Source of the DNA: Sphingobacterium sp. ML3W
GTDB lineage: Bacteria > Bacteroidota > Bacteroidia > Sphingobacteriales > Sphingobacteriaceae
DNA length: 64,000 nucleotides
Direction: 5' to 3'
NCBI RefSeq assembly: GCF_029542085.1
Contig: NZ_CP107036.1
Location: forward strand, 4,278,001-4,342,000
Position numbers and translations under genes: made by a program. Positions 45,176 through 54,797 of this stretch are shown in pieces; the first letter of the stretch is position 1; each line of letters starts with the position of its first letter. The notes below the pieces were generated by a model. It saw only the letters and a list, made by a program, of their open reading frames with translations, was not told the origin of the DNA and ran no database searches.

Positions 45176-46576
45176 TTAGTTGTTATTTACTCTTACGATC
45201 TGTGCCATAAGTTCTGCCTCGCAGACAATTTTCTCTCCCACCATGGCCACACCTTTCATTTTAGCAATACCTCTCCGGATCGGCTCCATGAGATCACATC
45301 TAAAAATAACACAGTCCCCTGGGGTTACTTGTGCTTTAAAACGTGCATTCTCAATTTTGAGAAATAAGGTTAACCAGTTTTCAGGATCTGGAACAGTCTT
45401 TAGGACCAAGATACCACCAGTCTGCGCCATTGCTTCAACTTGCAATACACCGGGGAATAATGGAGCTCCAGGAAAATGTCCCATAAATAAGTCTTCATTC
45501 ATGGTCACATTCTTTAACCCCACAACATGTGTCTCGGTTAATTCTAAAATCTTATCGACCATGAGCATTGGCTGACGATGTGGAAGGATTTTCATAATCT
45601 CCACAGTATCATACAACGCTGGCATATTTGGATCGTAAACTTTTATTTTTTTACGTGTTTTATCTTTCTTAATCTGCTCTTTGATTTTCTTTGCAAAGGC
45701 AACATTTGCAGCATGCCCCGGACGAGCAGCCATAATATGGCCTTTCAGAGGTCGACCTACAAGTGCCAAATCACCAACCATATCCAACAGTTTATGTCGG
45801 GCTGGCTCATTCTGATGACGCAACTGAATATTATTCAGAATACCTTCTTTTGCAACGGCAACTGTATCGTTATGAAAAAGATGCGCAAGTTTCTGCAATT
45901 CCTCAGGAGAAGTTTCTTTATCAACAATAACAATTGCATTGCTTAGATCCCCTCCCTTGATGAGTCCGTGGTCGACTAACATCTCTAATTCGTGTAGAAA
46001 ACAAAACGTACGTGAAGACGCTATTTCTGCTTTAAAATCTTCTATAGAAGTAATCGCAGCATGTTGACTACCCAAAACAGGTGAATTGAAATCAATCATA
46101 CAAGTCAAACGATAATCATCCATAGGCATTCCTAGGATCTCAACTTTACGTTCTGGCTCTGCATAATGAATATTACTAGAGATTTCATAATAATCTCTAT
46201 CCGCATCTTGTTCTTCAAACCCCGCTTCTTCCAACAATTTCACAAAAATTGCTGAACTCCCATCCAATATTGGAATTTCAGGACCATCAATATCAATCAG
46301 AACATTGTCGATTTGAAGACCAATTAATGATGCCATTAAATGTTCGATTGTACTAACACTTGCTCCATTTTGAGAAATAGTGGTTCCCCTGGAAGTGTCT
46401 GTAACGTTATCTGCATCAACCAAAACCTCAGGTTGACCGTCTAAATCTACACGTCTGAACTTAAACCAGTGATTTTCCGGAGCTGGTTTGATCGTCATCG
46501 ATACAATTTTTCCTGTATGAAGACCTACCCCCGAAATTTCAACCTCGTTTTTGATGGTTCTCTGTTTCACATTCAT
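45176..46576 (-). CDS. lpxC: Bifunctional UDP-3-O-acyl-GlcNAc deacetylase / 3-hydroxyacyl-ACP dehydratase
   Basis: LpxC-FabZ fusion typical of Bacteroidota. The LpxC part (residues 1 to about 305) shows TIEHLMASL, the zinc/active-site segment ARHKLLDMVGDLAL and a GRPLKGHIMAARPGH segment. The FabZ part (from about 320) shows ILPHRQPMLMVDKI and the catalytic HFPGAPLFPGVLQVEAMAQ. I use the ATG of MNVKQRTIKN; an ATG four codons earlier is possible. The fusion couples lipid A and fatty-acid synthesis. Confidence 0.96.
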   Translation of the reverse strand: MNVKQRTIKNEVEISGVGLHTGKIVSMTIKPAPENHWFKFRRVDLDGQPEVLVDADNVTDTSRGTTISQNGASVSTIEHLMASLIGLQIDNVLIDIDGPEIPILDGSSAIFVKLLEEAGFEEQDADRDYYEISSNIHYAEPERKVEILGMPMDDYRLTCMIDFNSPVLGSQHAAITSIEDFKAEIASSRTFCFLHELEMLVDHGLIKGGDLSNAIVIVDKETSPEELQKLAHLFHNDTVAVAKEGILNNIQLRHQNEPARHKLLDMVGDLALVGRPLKGHIMAARPGHAANVAFAKKIKEQIKKDKTRKKIKVYDPNMPALYDTVEIMKILPHRQPMLMVDKILELTETHVVGLKNVTMNEDLFMGHFPGAPLFPGVLQVEAMAQTGGILVLKTVPDPENWLTLFLKIENARFKAQVTPGDCVIFRCDLMEPIRRGIAKMKGVAMVGEKIVCEAELMAQIVRVNNN

Positions 46577-46719
46577 TTCTAATAACATATTTTTAAATCA
46601 AAACTTCTTTTGACAAAACCATCATGAGATTATAATATTTATATCGAAATAGCAGCAAGCTGGACTACTCATGATAACTTCATTACAATTAGATAACAGT
46701 TTATTTCAATGAAAAAAGA

Positions 46720-47760
46720 TTATTTTAACTTTGATTCTATTAATTTTTCTAGCTCTTGGATGCGTTTCTCCAACTCTGGAAGGCGGGCAAATATGACATT
46801 TGATCGCAGCTGAGGCTGATACGGCATCACTGGTGTGCCACCCCATTTTTTCCCTTCGTCTTTAATTGACCGATTAACACCCGATTGAGCTTGTATTTGA
46901 GAGCCTTTAGCCACGACAATATGCCCTACGACACCCACCTGTCCTCCTAACACCACTCGTTCTCCAATTTTTGCACTCCCAGAAATCCCCGTCTGCGCAG
47001 CAATTACTGTATTTTTACCAATATCAACGTTATGTGCTATCTGAATCAGATTATCCAATTTGACACCATCACGCACAATAGTCGCTCCCATAGTAGCTCT
47101 ATCGATCACAGTATTCGCGCCAATCTCGACATTGTCCTCTATTTGAACATAACCTATTTGTGGAACCTTCTTATAAGAACCGTCTTCCTGAGGGGCAAAA
47201 CCAAAACCATCAGAGCCAATAACGACACCTGAATGAACAACAACGTTCTTGCCTACCTTGCAATCATGGTAGATCTTTACTCCTGGATAGAGGGTCGTAT
47301 TATCATCAATCGTAACTTTATCTCCTATAAAAACCTGTGGATAGATCTTCACATTATCGCCGATCGTAGCTCCTTTACCGATATAAACAAACGCTCCAAT
47401 ATAGCCGCCAGCTCCTAATGTCGCCTCAGGATGTATAAAATAGGGTTCTTCACGTCCACTTTTGTCAAGACGAAACTCATTATACATATTCAATATGGTA
47501 GAGAAAGCCGCATAGGCATTCTTAACGCGAATAATCGTCAGTGTGGGTTTGGTCGCTTGCATCAATTGCAAATCTTCATTCACAATGACTATCGATGCAT
47601 CAGTAGTATAAATAAAATGCTCATATTTTGGATTTGACAAAAAAGAAAGATCGCCTTTTTTACCTTCCTCAATTTTGGCAAGGTTACCTACAGTAACTTC
47701 AGGATTCCCTTCAATCCTTCCTTCTAATAATGTCCCTATTTGTTGAGCAGTAAATTGCAT
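46720..47760 (-). CDS. lpxD: UDP-3-O-acylglucosamine N-acyltransferase
   Basis: Third lipid A enzyme. N-terminal uridine-binding domain (residues 1-100), hexapeptide beta-helix (about 105-290) and a C-terminal helix (ELEKRIQELEKLIE). The catalytic histidine is in IQIAHNVDIGKNT. At 346 aa it is standard. A 143-bp gap separates it from lpxC/fabZ. Its -7 element lies within 4 nt of the start. Confidence 0.96.
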   Translation of the reverse strand: MQFTAQQIGTLLEGRIEGNPEVTVGNLAKIEEGKKGDLSFLSNPKYEHFIYTTDASIVIVNEDLQLMQATKPTLTIIRVKNAYAAFSTILNMYNEFRLDKSGREEPYFIHPEATLGAGGYIGAFVYIGKGATIGDNVKIYPQVFIGDKVTIDDNTTLYPGVKIYHDCKVGKNVVVHSGVVIGSDGFGFAPQEDGSYKKVPQIGYVQIEDNVEIGANTVIDRATMGATIVRDGVKLDNLIQIAHNVDIGKNTVIAAQTGISGSAKIGERVVLGGQVGVVGHIVVAKGSQIQAQSGVNRSIKDEGKKWGGTPVMPYQPQLRSNVIFARLPELEKRIQELEKLIESKLK

Positions 47761-47764
47761 GGTA

Positions 47765-47772
47765 CAAATCTA
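47765..47772 (-). promoter_or_regulatory. Candidate -7 element of lpxD
   Basis: Minus strand TAGATTTG ends 4 nt before the ATG; the predicted transcript would be leaderless. It lies in the 33-bp gap after the HD-domain gene. Confidence 0.4.
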
Positions 47773-47793
47773 TGTTTTTTTATTAAAAAATAA

Positions 47794-49044
47794 CTATCCG
47801 ATGGAAGGAATTGCAATATATCCTACCTCTTTCGGATAACATAATGCATATTTGGACACATTTTTTGACAACGCTTCTAAATTTCCAAGATCCGACGCTT
47901 CAGTAATATCAATAAGTTCTCCCGACTTCAATAATATCTTGATTTGATCATTGGAAGGATTATATGCGCGATTATGAATTTCCTGTGTAAACACATAATA
48001 ATGAATATCCTCTTCCTTTACACCCAAGGACTCCCGTACTTTGGCTTTTACCAATTCGATATAATCTGAGGGAAAGGGTTTATTGCTCATAACTGAACGA
48101 TACAGGTCTCTTTTCATTATTCGCTGACACATTTTACTCAAAATCTTATCCTCATGCAGCTCCCATGTTTTTATCGCTGACATAATATCCGTATCATCTA
48201 AACGAGTAAACCAGTCCAAATGCAACGGGTCAGCCATAAAATTTGTTCGGTCAATCTCCTGACTCAAAAACCAATGGAATGCTGGAGTAGAAAAGAGTGC
48301 TACTCCAGATGCTGTTAAATATTTTGCTCTTTGTAAAATTTTAATCAATAATTGCTCCGCTCCTATAACCGTTTTATGTAAATACACTTGCCAATACATC
48401 AGTCTCCGCGCAATAATAAATTTTTCCACAGAATAAAGTCCTTTATATTCAACTACAATCTCGTCATTCACTACATTCAACATCTTAATAATGCGGTCAA
48501 ATGAAATTACTCCTTCAGAAACACCCGTAAAAAAGCTGTCTCTATTCAGATAATCCATCCGGTCTACATCCAATTGGCTAGAAACAAGCTGATGGAGAAA
48601 TTTTCGAGCGTATTTATTATTAAAGATATCAATCGCCATACTTAATCTCCCCCCCAAGTCCTGATCCATCCGATCCATCAACAAAGAGGAAAGTAATTCA
48701 TGCGAAACGCCTGCAATCAAACTATGTTCCAGTGAATGGGAAAAAGGACCGTGACCGATATCGTGTAGCAAAATTGCAGCTAAGACAGCTTCTTCTTCCT
48801 TTTCAGAGATCTCTACCCCTTTACTTCTAAGCGTCTCCAATGCCATCGACATCAAATGCATAGCACCTATAGCGTGCTGAAATCGTGTATGTAACGCCCC
48901 TGGATAGACCAAATGAGTCATACTCACCTGCTTAACATAGCGAAGTCGCTGAAAATAGGGATGTTGTACAAGGTCAAAGACCAACCCAGTAGGAATGGCA
49001 ACAAACCCGTATACAGGATCATTGATGATTTTATTTTTATTCAA
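47794..49044 (-). CDS. HD-domain phosphohydrolase (dNTPase/SAMHD-like)
   Basis: A 416-residue soluble protein. The metal motif is H...HD...D: TRFQHAIGAMHL, then AAILLHDIGHGPFSHSLEH, then a distal Asp in SQLDVDRMDYLNRD. This pattern is that of dGTPase/SAMHD1-like HD proteins. Substrate unknown; it could be a nucleotide phosphohydrolase. It precedes lpxD by 33 bp, a common Bacteroidota arrangement. Confidence 0.9.
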   Translation of the reverse strand: MNKNKIINDPVYGFVAIPTGLVFDLVQHPYFQRLRYVKQVSMTHLVYPGALHTRFQHAIGAMHLMSMALETLRSKGVEISEKEEEAVLAAILLHDIGHGPFSHSLEHSLIAGVSHELLSSLLMDRMDQDLGGRLSMAIDIFNNKYARKFLHQLVSSQLDVDRMDYLNRDSFFTGVSEGVISFDRIIKMLNVVNDEIVVEYKGLYSVEKFIIARRLMYWQVYLHKTVIGAEQLLIKILQRAKYLTASGVALFSTPAFHWFLSQEIDRTNFMADPLHLDWFTRLDDTDIMSAIKTWELHEDKILSKMCQRIMKRDLYRSVMSNKPFPSDYIELVKAKVRESLGVKEEDIHYYVFTQEIHNRAYNPSNDQIKILLKSGELIDITEASDLGNLEALSKNVSKYALCYPKEVGYIAIPSIG

Positions 49045-49304
49045 TGCGGCGATAAATTAATGCTACTTTTCAACATATTAAATAGAAAACCCACTTATGT
49101 AAAACACAAACTTATGGTTATCACTAATATAAACTTAAAACAAAGATAGTTAGTTCATCGTTAAGAAATGTTAAAAATAAATCTAAAGCACGATATTTGC
49201 TTATGTTAGCACGATATTGAAATCCATTCAATGACCGAGGTATTTTCTTTTGTTACAATTTGAGTAACATATCAACCTCTCTTATAGTAGACATATATAA
49301 CAAG

Positions 49305-50858
49305 ATGCAAAAAACACATATTCTCTGGGCTGATGACGAGATTGACTTTCTAAAACCTCATATTTTGTTTTTAGAAAGTAAGGGGTATAAAGTTGACACA
49401 GTCAACAATGGAAATGATGCAGTTGAAGCCTTTAAAAATGGTTTTTTTCACTTAATATTTCTGGATGAAAACATGCCGGGGCTAACTGGGCTCGAAACAC
49501 TCTCGATCATCAAATCCATTAATCCTACAGTTCCTATCGTACTCGTCACCAAAAATGAAGAGGAACATGTCATGGAAGATGCCATCGGATCTAAAATAGA
49601 TGACTATTTAATCAAACCTGTAAATCCCAAGCAGATTTTGATGACAATAAAAAAACTCACTGAGAATAAACGTATTGTCAATGAGAAAACTTCCATGGCC
49701 TACCAGCAAGATTTCCGCAATTTAGGGATGATATTAAATGACGATCTGGATTTTAACCAATGGTCAGAAGTATATAAAAAACTTGTTTACTGGGAGTTAT
49801 CACTTGAAAAGCTCGATGACAACAACATGCATGAAATCCTGACCATGCAAAAGTCGGAAGCGAACATGCAATTTTCAAAGTTTGTAGAAAATAACTATAT
49901 CAATTGGATCAATCGTCCGGAAAATGCACCTATTTTATCCCATCAGTTGTTTAAAAAGAAAGTATTTCCAGTACTTGAGGATGAAATATCTACCTTTTTC
50001 GTCCTGATAGATAATTTGCGTTTTGATCAATGGAAAATCATCAACGAGGTGATTACTGATTATTTTAGACTGGAAGAAGAGATCAACTATTTCAGCATCC
50101 TCCCAACAGCAACGCAATATGCGAGGAATGCAATCTTCAGCGGCTTAACGCCATTGGAAATGGAAAAACGGTTTCCGAAGTTATGGCAAAATGACGAGGA
50201 TGAAGGTGGCAAGAACTTATATGAAGACAAATTTCTAGATGATCAGGTCAAAAGGTTATATCGTAAACCGATAAAACATTCTTACACCAAAGTTTTAACA
50301 CTTGAACAAGGCAAGGACGTTTTAGATAATTTAGGAAACCTGATACATAATCAGCTCAATGTTCTGGTCTACAACTTCGTTGATATGCTATCCCATGCAC
50401 GCACGGACAGCTCCATGATCCGTGAACTGGCGAATGATGAAGCGGCATACCGTTCGCTTACCTTATCGTGGTTTGAGCACTCACCTCTTTTAGAGACCCT
50501 TAAATGGCTTTCACAGAAAAAAGTACGTGTTATTATCACAACGGACCATGGGACGATTCGGGTCAAAAAACCGAGCAAAATTGTTGGAGATAGAAATACA
50601 AATACAAACCTCCGCTATAAACAAGGGAAAAATCTAAATTACATTGAAAAAGATGTATTTACGATAAAGAATCCCCATGATGCACAGTTACCCAAACTTC
50701 ATGTCAGCTCAACTTATGTATTCGCCAAAGAGGATTCCTACTTTGTTTATCCAAACAATTACAATCAATTTGTTAATTACTTTAACGGAACATTCCAGCA
50801 TGGAGGAATATCATTGGAAGAAATGATCATCCCCTTTGCGACATACTTGCCGAAATAG
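49305..50858 (+). CDS. porX: PorX-type response regulator with PglZ domain (type IX secretion regulator)
   Basis: A 517-residue protein. N-terminal CheY-like receiver with acidic pocket DDE (10-12), phospho-acceptor Asp54 and Lys104; a helical linker; and a C-terminal PglZ/alkaline-phosphatase-like domain (about 200-510) with FFVLIDNLRFDQW, DMLSHARTD and ITTDHGTIRVKKP, carrying the metal-binding residues. This architecture is that of PorX, which controls T9SS genes with SigP. I use the ATG at 49305, not the TTG 45 bp upstream. First gene of an operon with tsaE. Confidence 0.92.
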   Translation: MQKTHILWADDEIDFLKPHILFLESKGYKVDTVNNGNDAVEAFKNGFFHLIFLDENMPGLTGLETLSIIKSINPTVPIVLVTKNEEEHVMEDAIGSKIDDYLIKPVNPKQILMTIKKLTENKRIVNEKTSMAYQQDFRNLGMILNDDLDFNQWSEVYKKLVYWELSLEKLDDNNMHEILTMQKSEANMQFSKFVENNYINWINRPENAPILSHQLFKKKVFPVLEDEISTFFVLIDNLRFDQWKIINEVITDYFRLEEEINYFSILPTATQYARNAIFSGLTPLEMEKRFPKLWQNDEDEGGKNLYEDKFLDDQVKRLYRKPIKHSYTKVLTLEQGKDVLDNLGNLIHNQLNVLVYNFVDMLSHARTDSSMIRELANDEAAYRSLTLSWFEHSPLLETLKWLSQKKVRVIITTDHGTIRVKKPSKIVGDRNTNTNLRYKQGKNLNYIEKDVFTIKNPHDAQLPKLHVSSTYVFAKEDSYFVYPNNYNQFVNYFNGTFQHGGISLEEMIIPFATYLPK

Positions 50859-50870
50859 TAATTTTGCAAC

Positions 50871-51281
50871 ATGGAAATTATCGTAAATACAACGGCAGAT
50901 CTTTCTGTTGCAGCCCAAACTCTTTTGAACAGGTTTCCAAAGGATCGAATTTTTCTGCTATATGGCCCAATGGGGGCAGGAAAAACGACCTTTATAAAAT
51001 ATTTGTGTGAACAATTAGGTGTAAAAGATAGCACGTCGAGTCCTACCTTCTCGATTGTTAATGAATATGATTCTGACAACGGGCCAATATATCATTTTGA
51101 TTTTTATCGGATTAAAGATGAACAGGAGGCATTTGACTTTGGTTATGAGGAATATTTCTATTCGGGAGCATACTGCTTTATTGAGTGGCCTGAAAAAATA
51201 CCAAATTTGTTGCCTGAAGAAGCAAAAGAAATACATATCAGCATCATAGACGCTGCTACCCGAAAAATATCTATCCGTTAA
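50871..51281 (+). CDS. tsaE: tRNA threonylcarbamoyladenosine biosynthesis ATPase TsaE
   Basis: Small ATPase needed for t6A37 formation with TsaB/TsaD. Walker A is LYGPMGAGKTTFIKYL (about 29-44), followed by SSPTFSIVNEY and the YHFDFYRI segment typical of TsaE. At 136 aa it is standard. It lies 12 bp after porX, a pairing common in this phylum. Confidence 0.94.
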   Translation: MEIIVNTTADLSVAAQTLLNRFPKDRIFLLYGPMGAGKTTFIKYLCEQLGVKDSTSSPTFSIVNEYDSDNGPIYHFDFYRIKDEQEAFDFGYEEYFYSGAYCFIEWPEKIPNLLPEEAKEIHISIIDAATRKISIR

Positions 51282-51304
51282 TCTATCTTTTATCATACTC
51301 CATT

Positions 51305-52348
51305 ATGGCTCATTCATCATCTTGTCAATATATTCCTTCAGATATCCACGTCCCGGGGTTAGCAGCTATTCATGCTGAACATTTAAGTTTCTCATTTCAT
51401 GAAAACAATGTACAGTTTGCTGTTGAAAATGCTTCTTTTGATATTGAAGGAGGAAAAATAACGGCTATTATTGGTGAGTCCGGAAGTGGAAAAAGTACCC
51501 TACTTAAATTAATCTATGGCCTGTTAGAACCTACGGACGGTGGCGTGCGGTATAAAGGCTGGCAAGTTCCTACGCGTAAAGACAAGCTAATACCCGGACA
51601 TGATGCCATGAAACTCGTCTCGCAAGGATTCGACGATTTAAATACCTATGCGAATGTATGGGATAATGTTGCTTCACAGCTACCCAATACGGATATCAAA
51701 CGTAAGCAGGATAAGACCGCAGAGATTTTACAACGCTTACGCATAGATCATTTGGCAAAAAAAAGAGTCGCTGATATCAGTGGTGGAGAAAAACAGCGCG
51801 TTGCCATCTGTCGCGCATTGGTCAATGAACCAGAAGTACTTCTGATGGATGAACCGTTTAACCAAGTTGACGCGTCTTTTCGAGATACCTTGCAACAGGA
51901 CATCAAAGATATTGTAAAGGAAACAGGTCTTACGATAATTTTGGTTTCGCATGATCCCACTGAGGTCCTTGCTCTGGCAGACAACCTTATTGTCATGAAA
52001 TCAGGAAAAATATTAGATCAAAATAATCCACATCTGTTGTATAGCCAACCATCACACCCTTATACGGCACAATTGTTGGCAAAAAGTAATATCCTAAATC
52101 CCCAACATGCACAAAATTTAGGTATAGCAAGCGAAAAGCCTATTGCAATTCACCAGGAATGGATCTCTATTATGCTCGCCGAAGAATCACCTTTCTATGT
52201 AAAAGACACTAAATTTAGAGGCTTCTATTATGAAATCGTTGTTTCAAACAATGTGGTTGACCTACATTGCACAACCACTTCACAACTAATTCCTCAGAAA
52301 AATCAAGCGGTTGATCTAACAATTTCCAATTGGATCCCCTTCGATTAA
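51305..52348 (+). CDS. ABC transporter ATP-binding protein (PotA/FbpC type), orphan
   Basis: A 347-residue ATPase: Walker A GESGSGKST, signature ISGGEKQRV, Walker B VLLMDEPFNQVD, H-loop SHDPTE. A C-terminal accessory domain of about 100 residues (TOBE-like) follows. No permease or binding protein is nearby, so substrate is unknown. It is the third gene of the porX-tsaE operon and its stop codon overlaps that of the convergent esterase. Confidence 0.9.
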   Translation: MAHSSSCQYIPSDIHVPGLAAIHAEHLSFSFHENNVQFAVENASFDIEGGKITAIIGESGSGKSTLLKLIYGLLEPTDGGVRYKGWQVPTRKDKLIPGHDAMKLVSQGFDDLNTYANVWDNVASQLPNTDIKRKQDKTAEILQRLRIDHLAKKRVADISGGEKQRVAICRALVNEPEVLLMDEPFNQVDASFRDTLQQDIKDIVKETGLTIILVSHDPTEVLALADNLIVMKSGKILDQNNPHLLYSQPSHPYTAQLLAKSNILNPQHAQNLGIASEKPIAIHQEWISIMLAEESPFYVKDTKFRGFYYEIVVSNNVVDLHCTTTSQLIPQKNQAVDLTISNWIPFD

Positions 52349-53196
52349 TTCAAGGTGGACACCCAGGACAGAAATACATCAAACCATTTTTTTTCTGAAG
52401 TTTTGTTGATCAATCCAAAACCGTGGCCGCCTTGTTCAAACACATAGAGTGTATTTGGGACATGCACCTTATCCAATGCCGCCATCATCTGGTAGCTGTT
52501 TTCAATCGGAACAGATTTGTCATCTTTGGCATGCACAAAGAAAACAGGACAGACCTCTGGAGAAACCTGCAAATCTGAAGAGAATAATTGAACAAGTTCT
52601 TCGGATGGATTCTCTCCAATCAGATTAATTTTAGAACCTTTATGCGTCACATCATTCTGCATGGAAATAACTGGATATATTAGTCCTGCAAAGTCCGGCC
52701 GCAGTGACACATGTGATGGATTGGCGATATATTCTTTCTTAAATTTGGTCACTAAGGTTGATGCCAAATGCCCTCCCGCTGAAAAGCCTATAACACCAAC
52801 TTTTTTGAATTGTGGGTTGGAAGTACGAATCAATTGAACTGCCCGCTGAGCATCTTGAAGCGGTCCAATGCTCTTATCCCGCATGATATTGGGTGACGGT
52901 AATCTATATTGTAATACATACGCCGAATATCCATTTCTTACTAGTTCCTTAGCGACTGCATGCCCTTCATGATCCATTGCGATATGTGAGTATCCACCCC
53001 CAGGGATCACAAGTACGGCAATATTTTTGGCTGCACCTTCAGCTGGTTTATAAACAAATAATTTGGGTATATTTTTTTCCAAAAGAACCTGATCTTTATC
53101 AGTTGCATTTGGAATAGTATCCGGGTAAAGATTTATAACTTCCTGAGCCTTTGCAAGCGAAACCAAAGAACACAGGATCATAAGAATTTTTTTCAT
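52345..53196 (-). CDS. Exported alpha/beta-hydrolase (acetyl-esterase type)
   Basis: A 283-residue protein with a signal peptide ending at LAKAQ (residue 18 or so). The oxyanion hole is in VLVIPGGGYSHIAMDHEG, the nucleophile elbow is GFSAGG, and the Asp/His pair are in HAKDDKSVPIEN and QGGHGFGL. This resembles BD-FAE/acetylxylan-type carbohydrate esterases. Substrate inferred. Its leader carries copy B of the inverted repeat seen before the urease-operon porin. Confidence 0.88.
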   Translation of the reverse strand: MKKILMILCSLVSLAKAQEVINLYPDTIPNATDKDQVLLEKNIPKLFVYKPAEGAAKNIAVLVIPGGGYSHIAMDHEGHAVAKELVRNGYSAYVLQYRLPSPNIMRDKSIGPLQDAQRAVQLIRTSNPQFKKVGVIGFSAGGHLASTLVTKFKKEYIANPSHVSLRPDFAGLIYPVISMQNDVTHKGSKINLIGENPSEELVQLFSSDLQVSPEVCPVFFVHAKDDKSVPIENSYQMMAALDKVHVPNTLYVFEQGGHGFGLINKTSEKKWFDVFLSWVSTLN

Positions 53197-53220
53197 CCTT
53201 TTAAATTTGATTTTTCAGTT

Positions 53221-53337
53221 GTGATGAAGCTATCAGATTTATTCATCCCGCTATGTGATTATTCATTCATAATTTGTTTTTTAGTTGCATTCATGAACTC
53301 GTTTCACTCGGTTTGAATAAATCATGATGGTTTCATC
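53221..53337. repeat. Inverted-repeat leader element, copy B (before the esterase)
   Basis: Arms at 53221-53245 and 53314-53337 match those of copy A base for base over about 22 bp, but the loop is 68 nt instead of 10. The left arm lies 25 bp before the esterase ATG, the same position as in copy A, and the short segment between arm and ATG is also similar. Confidence 0.75.
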
Positions 53338-53362
53338 TGTATCATATAATATGAGGTGTGCG

Positions 53363-54574
53363 TTACAGTGAAGAAACTACCAATAAGTCCAAATCTTTTG
53401 CCGTCATATTAAATCGGGAAGCCATATCGGCATTGGTTAGGTTGCCTTGGTACAGATAGATTGAACTTCTTATCCCCGGGCTTTTCCAAATCGCATTTTT
53501 CAATCCGCCCAATTCTGCAAAGTCCAACAAGATGGACGTGAAAATATTACTCATCGCATAAGTCGCTGTACGAGCGACCCGCGAAGCGATATTGGGAACA
53601 CAATAGTGAATGACATCAAATTTTCGAAAAACAGGTTTATCATGCGATGTTACTTCCGATGTCTCAAAATTCCCACCTTGATCAATACTGACATCTATAA
53701 CAACCGAGTTCGGTTTCATCTTTGAAACTGTTTCTTCGGAAATCACACAAGCAGAGCGGCCGTTGCGCGCGCGCAATGCGCCAATAACTACATCTGAACT
53801 TATAACTGCTTTATTGAGAATAATTGGTTGAATAACTGAAGTGAATACAAGACTACCAAGATTGTTTTGCAAACGGCGGAGTTTATAAATTGAATTGTCA
53901 AATACTTTTACTTGTGCGCCCAGCGCCAAGGCTGTTCGTGCAGCCTGTTCCCCAACTGTGCCCGCGCCTATAATGACGACCTCTGTAGAGGCTACTCCTG
54001 TAACACCTCCTAGCATGAGCCCCTTTCCACCGAAAGCATTACTTAAATACTCTCCAGCTATCAAAGTCGCCGTCGCCCCGACAATTTCGCTCATTGCACG
54101 TACCACAGCTAAACATCCTCCCTCATCCCGCAGATATTCATAGGAGATTGCGGTAATCTTCTTATGCATCAGCGCCTTTAACACTTCAACATTCATTAAA
54201 GAAGGCTGTTGGGAAGACAAGAGTACTTGCCTCTCTTTCATCAATTTAACCTCAGAGACGGTAGGGCTACCTACTTTAATGATCAAATCAGCCTGGTATA
54301 TTTCTTCACTGGATGACACGATCCGAGCTCCCTGTTCACTATAATGGTGATCCAAAAAATTTGCTCCGGCTCCGGCTCCGGTCTCAATCAATACCTCATG
54401 CCCATTTTCGACAAGTAATGCTACCGCCAACGGTGTCAGACATATACGCTTTTCCTGAAGCGAGATCTCCTTTGGAATGCCAATAAAAAGACTTTTCCCG
54501 TTCTTTTTCTTCTCAAAAAGCATTTCTTTCGGAGAAATCATGGCCTGACTCGCAAGCTTCCCTAACTCATTCAT
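53363..54574 (-). CDS. ald: Alanine dehydrogenase
   Basis: NAD-dependent interconversion of alanine and pyruvate. The N-terminal catalytic domain has GIPKEISLQEKRICLTP; the Rossmann dinucleotide site VVIIGAGTVGEQAARTALALGA lies near residues 203-225; CVPNIASRVARTATYAMSN follows. At 403 aa it is longer than classical Ald (about 370) owing to an N-terminal extension of about 30 residues, usual for the Bacteroidota branch. Monocistronic. Confidence 0.92.
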   Translation of the reverse strand: MNELGKLASQAMISPKEMLFEKKKNGKSLFIGIPKEISLQEKRICLTPLAVALLVENGHEVLIETGAGAGANFLDHHYSEQGARIVSSSEEIYQADLIIKVGSPTVSEVKLMKERQVLLSSQQPSLMNVEVLKALMHKKITAISYEYLRDEGGCLAVVRAMSEIVGATATLIAGEYLSNAFGGKGLMLGGVTGVASTEVVIIGAGTVGEQAARTALALGAQVKVFDNSIYKLRRLQNNLGSLVFTSVIQPIILNKAVISSDVVIGALRARNGRSACVISEETVSKMKPNSVVIDVSIDQGGNFETSEVTSHDKPVFRKFDVIHYCVPNIASRVARTATYAMSNIFTSILLDFAELGGLKNAIWKSPGIRSSIYLYQGNLTNADMASRFNMTAKDLDLLVVSSL

Positions 54575-54765
54575 TTTATTAAATTGACTTTAGTTAAAAT
54601 TACGATAAATAATTAATCTAATCAAACGAAGATAAAATTGTCATAATACCCACATCGTTGTCGAACCAATAACACAAATCATAGATCTCCTATTACCTTT
54701 TGGAACCATTATATGGTGTGGAAGATTAATGCATATAAAGACCATGGGAATGAAACAAAATTATC

Positions 54766-54773
54766 TACATTTG
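54766..54773 (+). promoter_or_regulatory. Candidate -7 element of the CapD-like gene
   Basis: TACATTTG; the predicted start lies about 18 nt before the ATG at 54798, which supports that ATG over two earlier ones. Confidence 0.45.
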
Positions 54774-54797
54774 TCTAAATTAATCAGATATAATACC

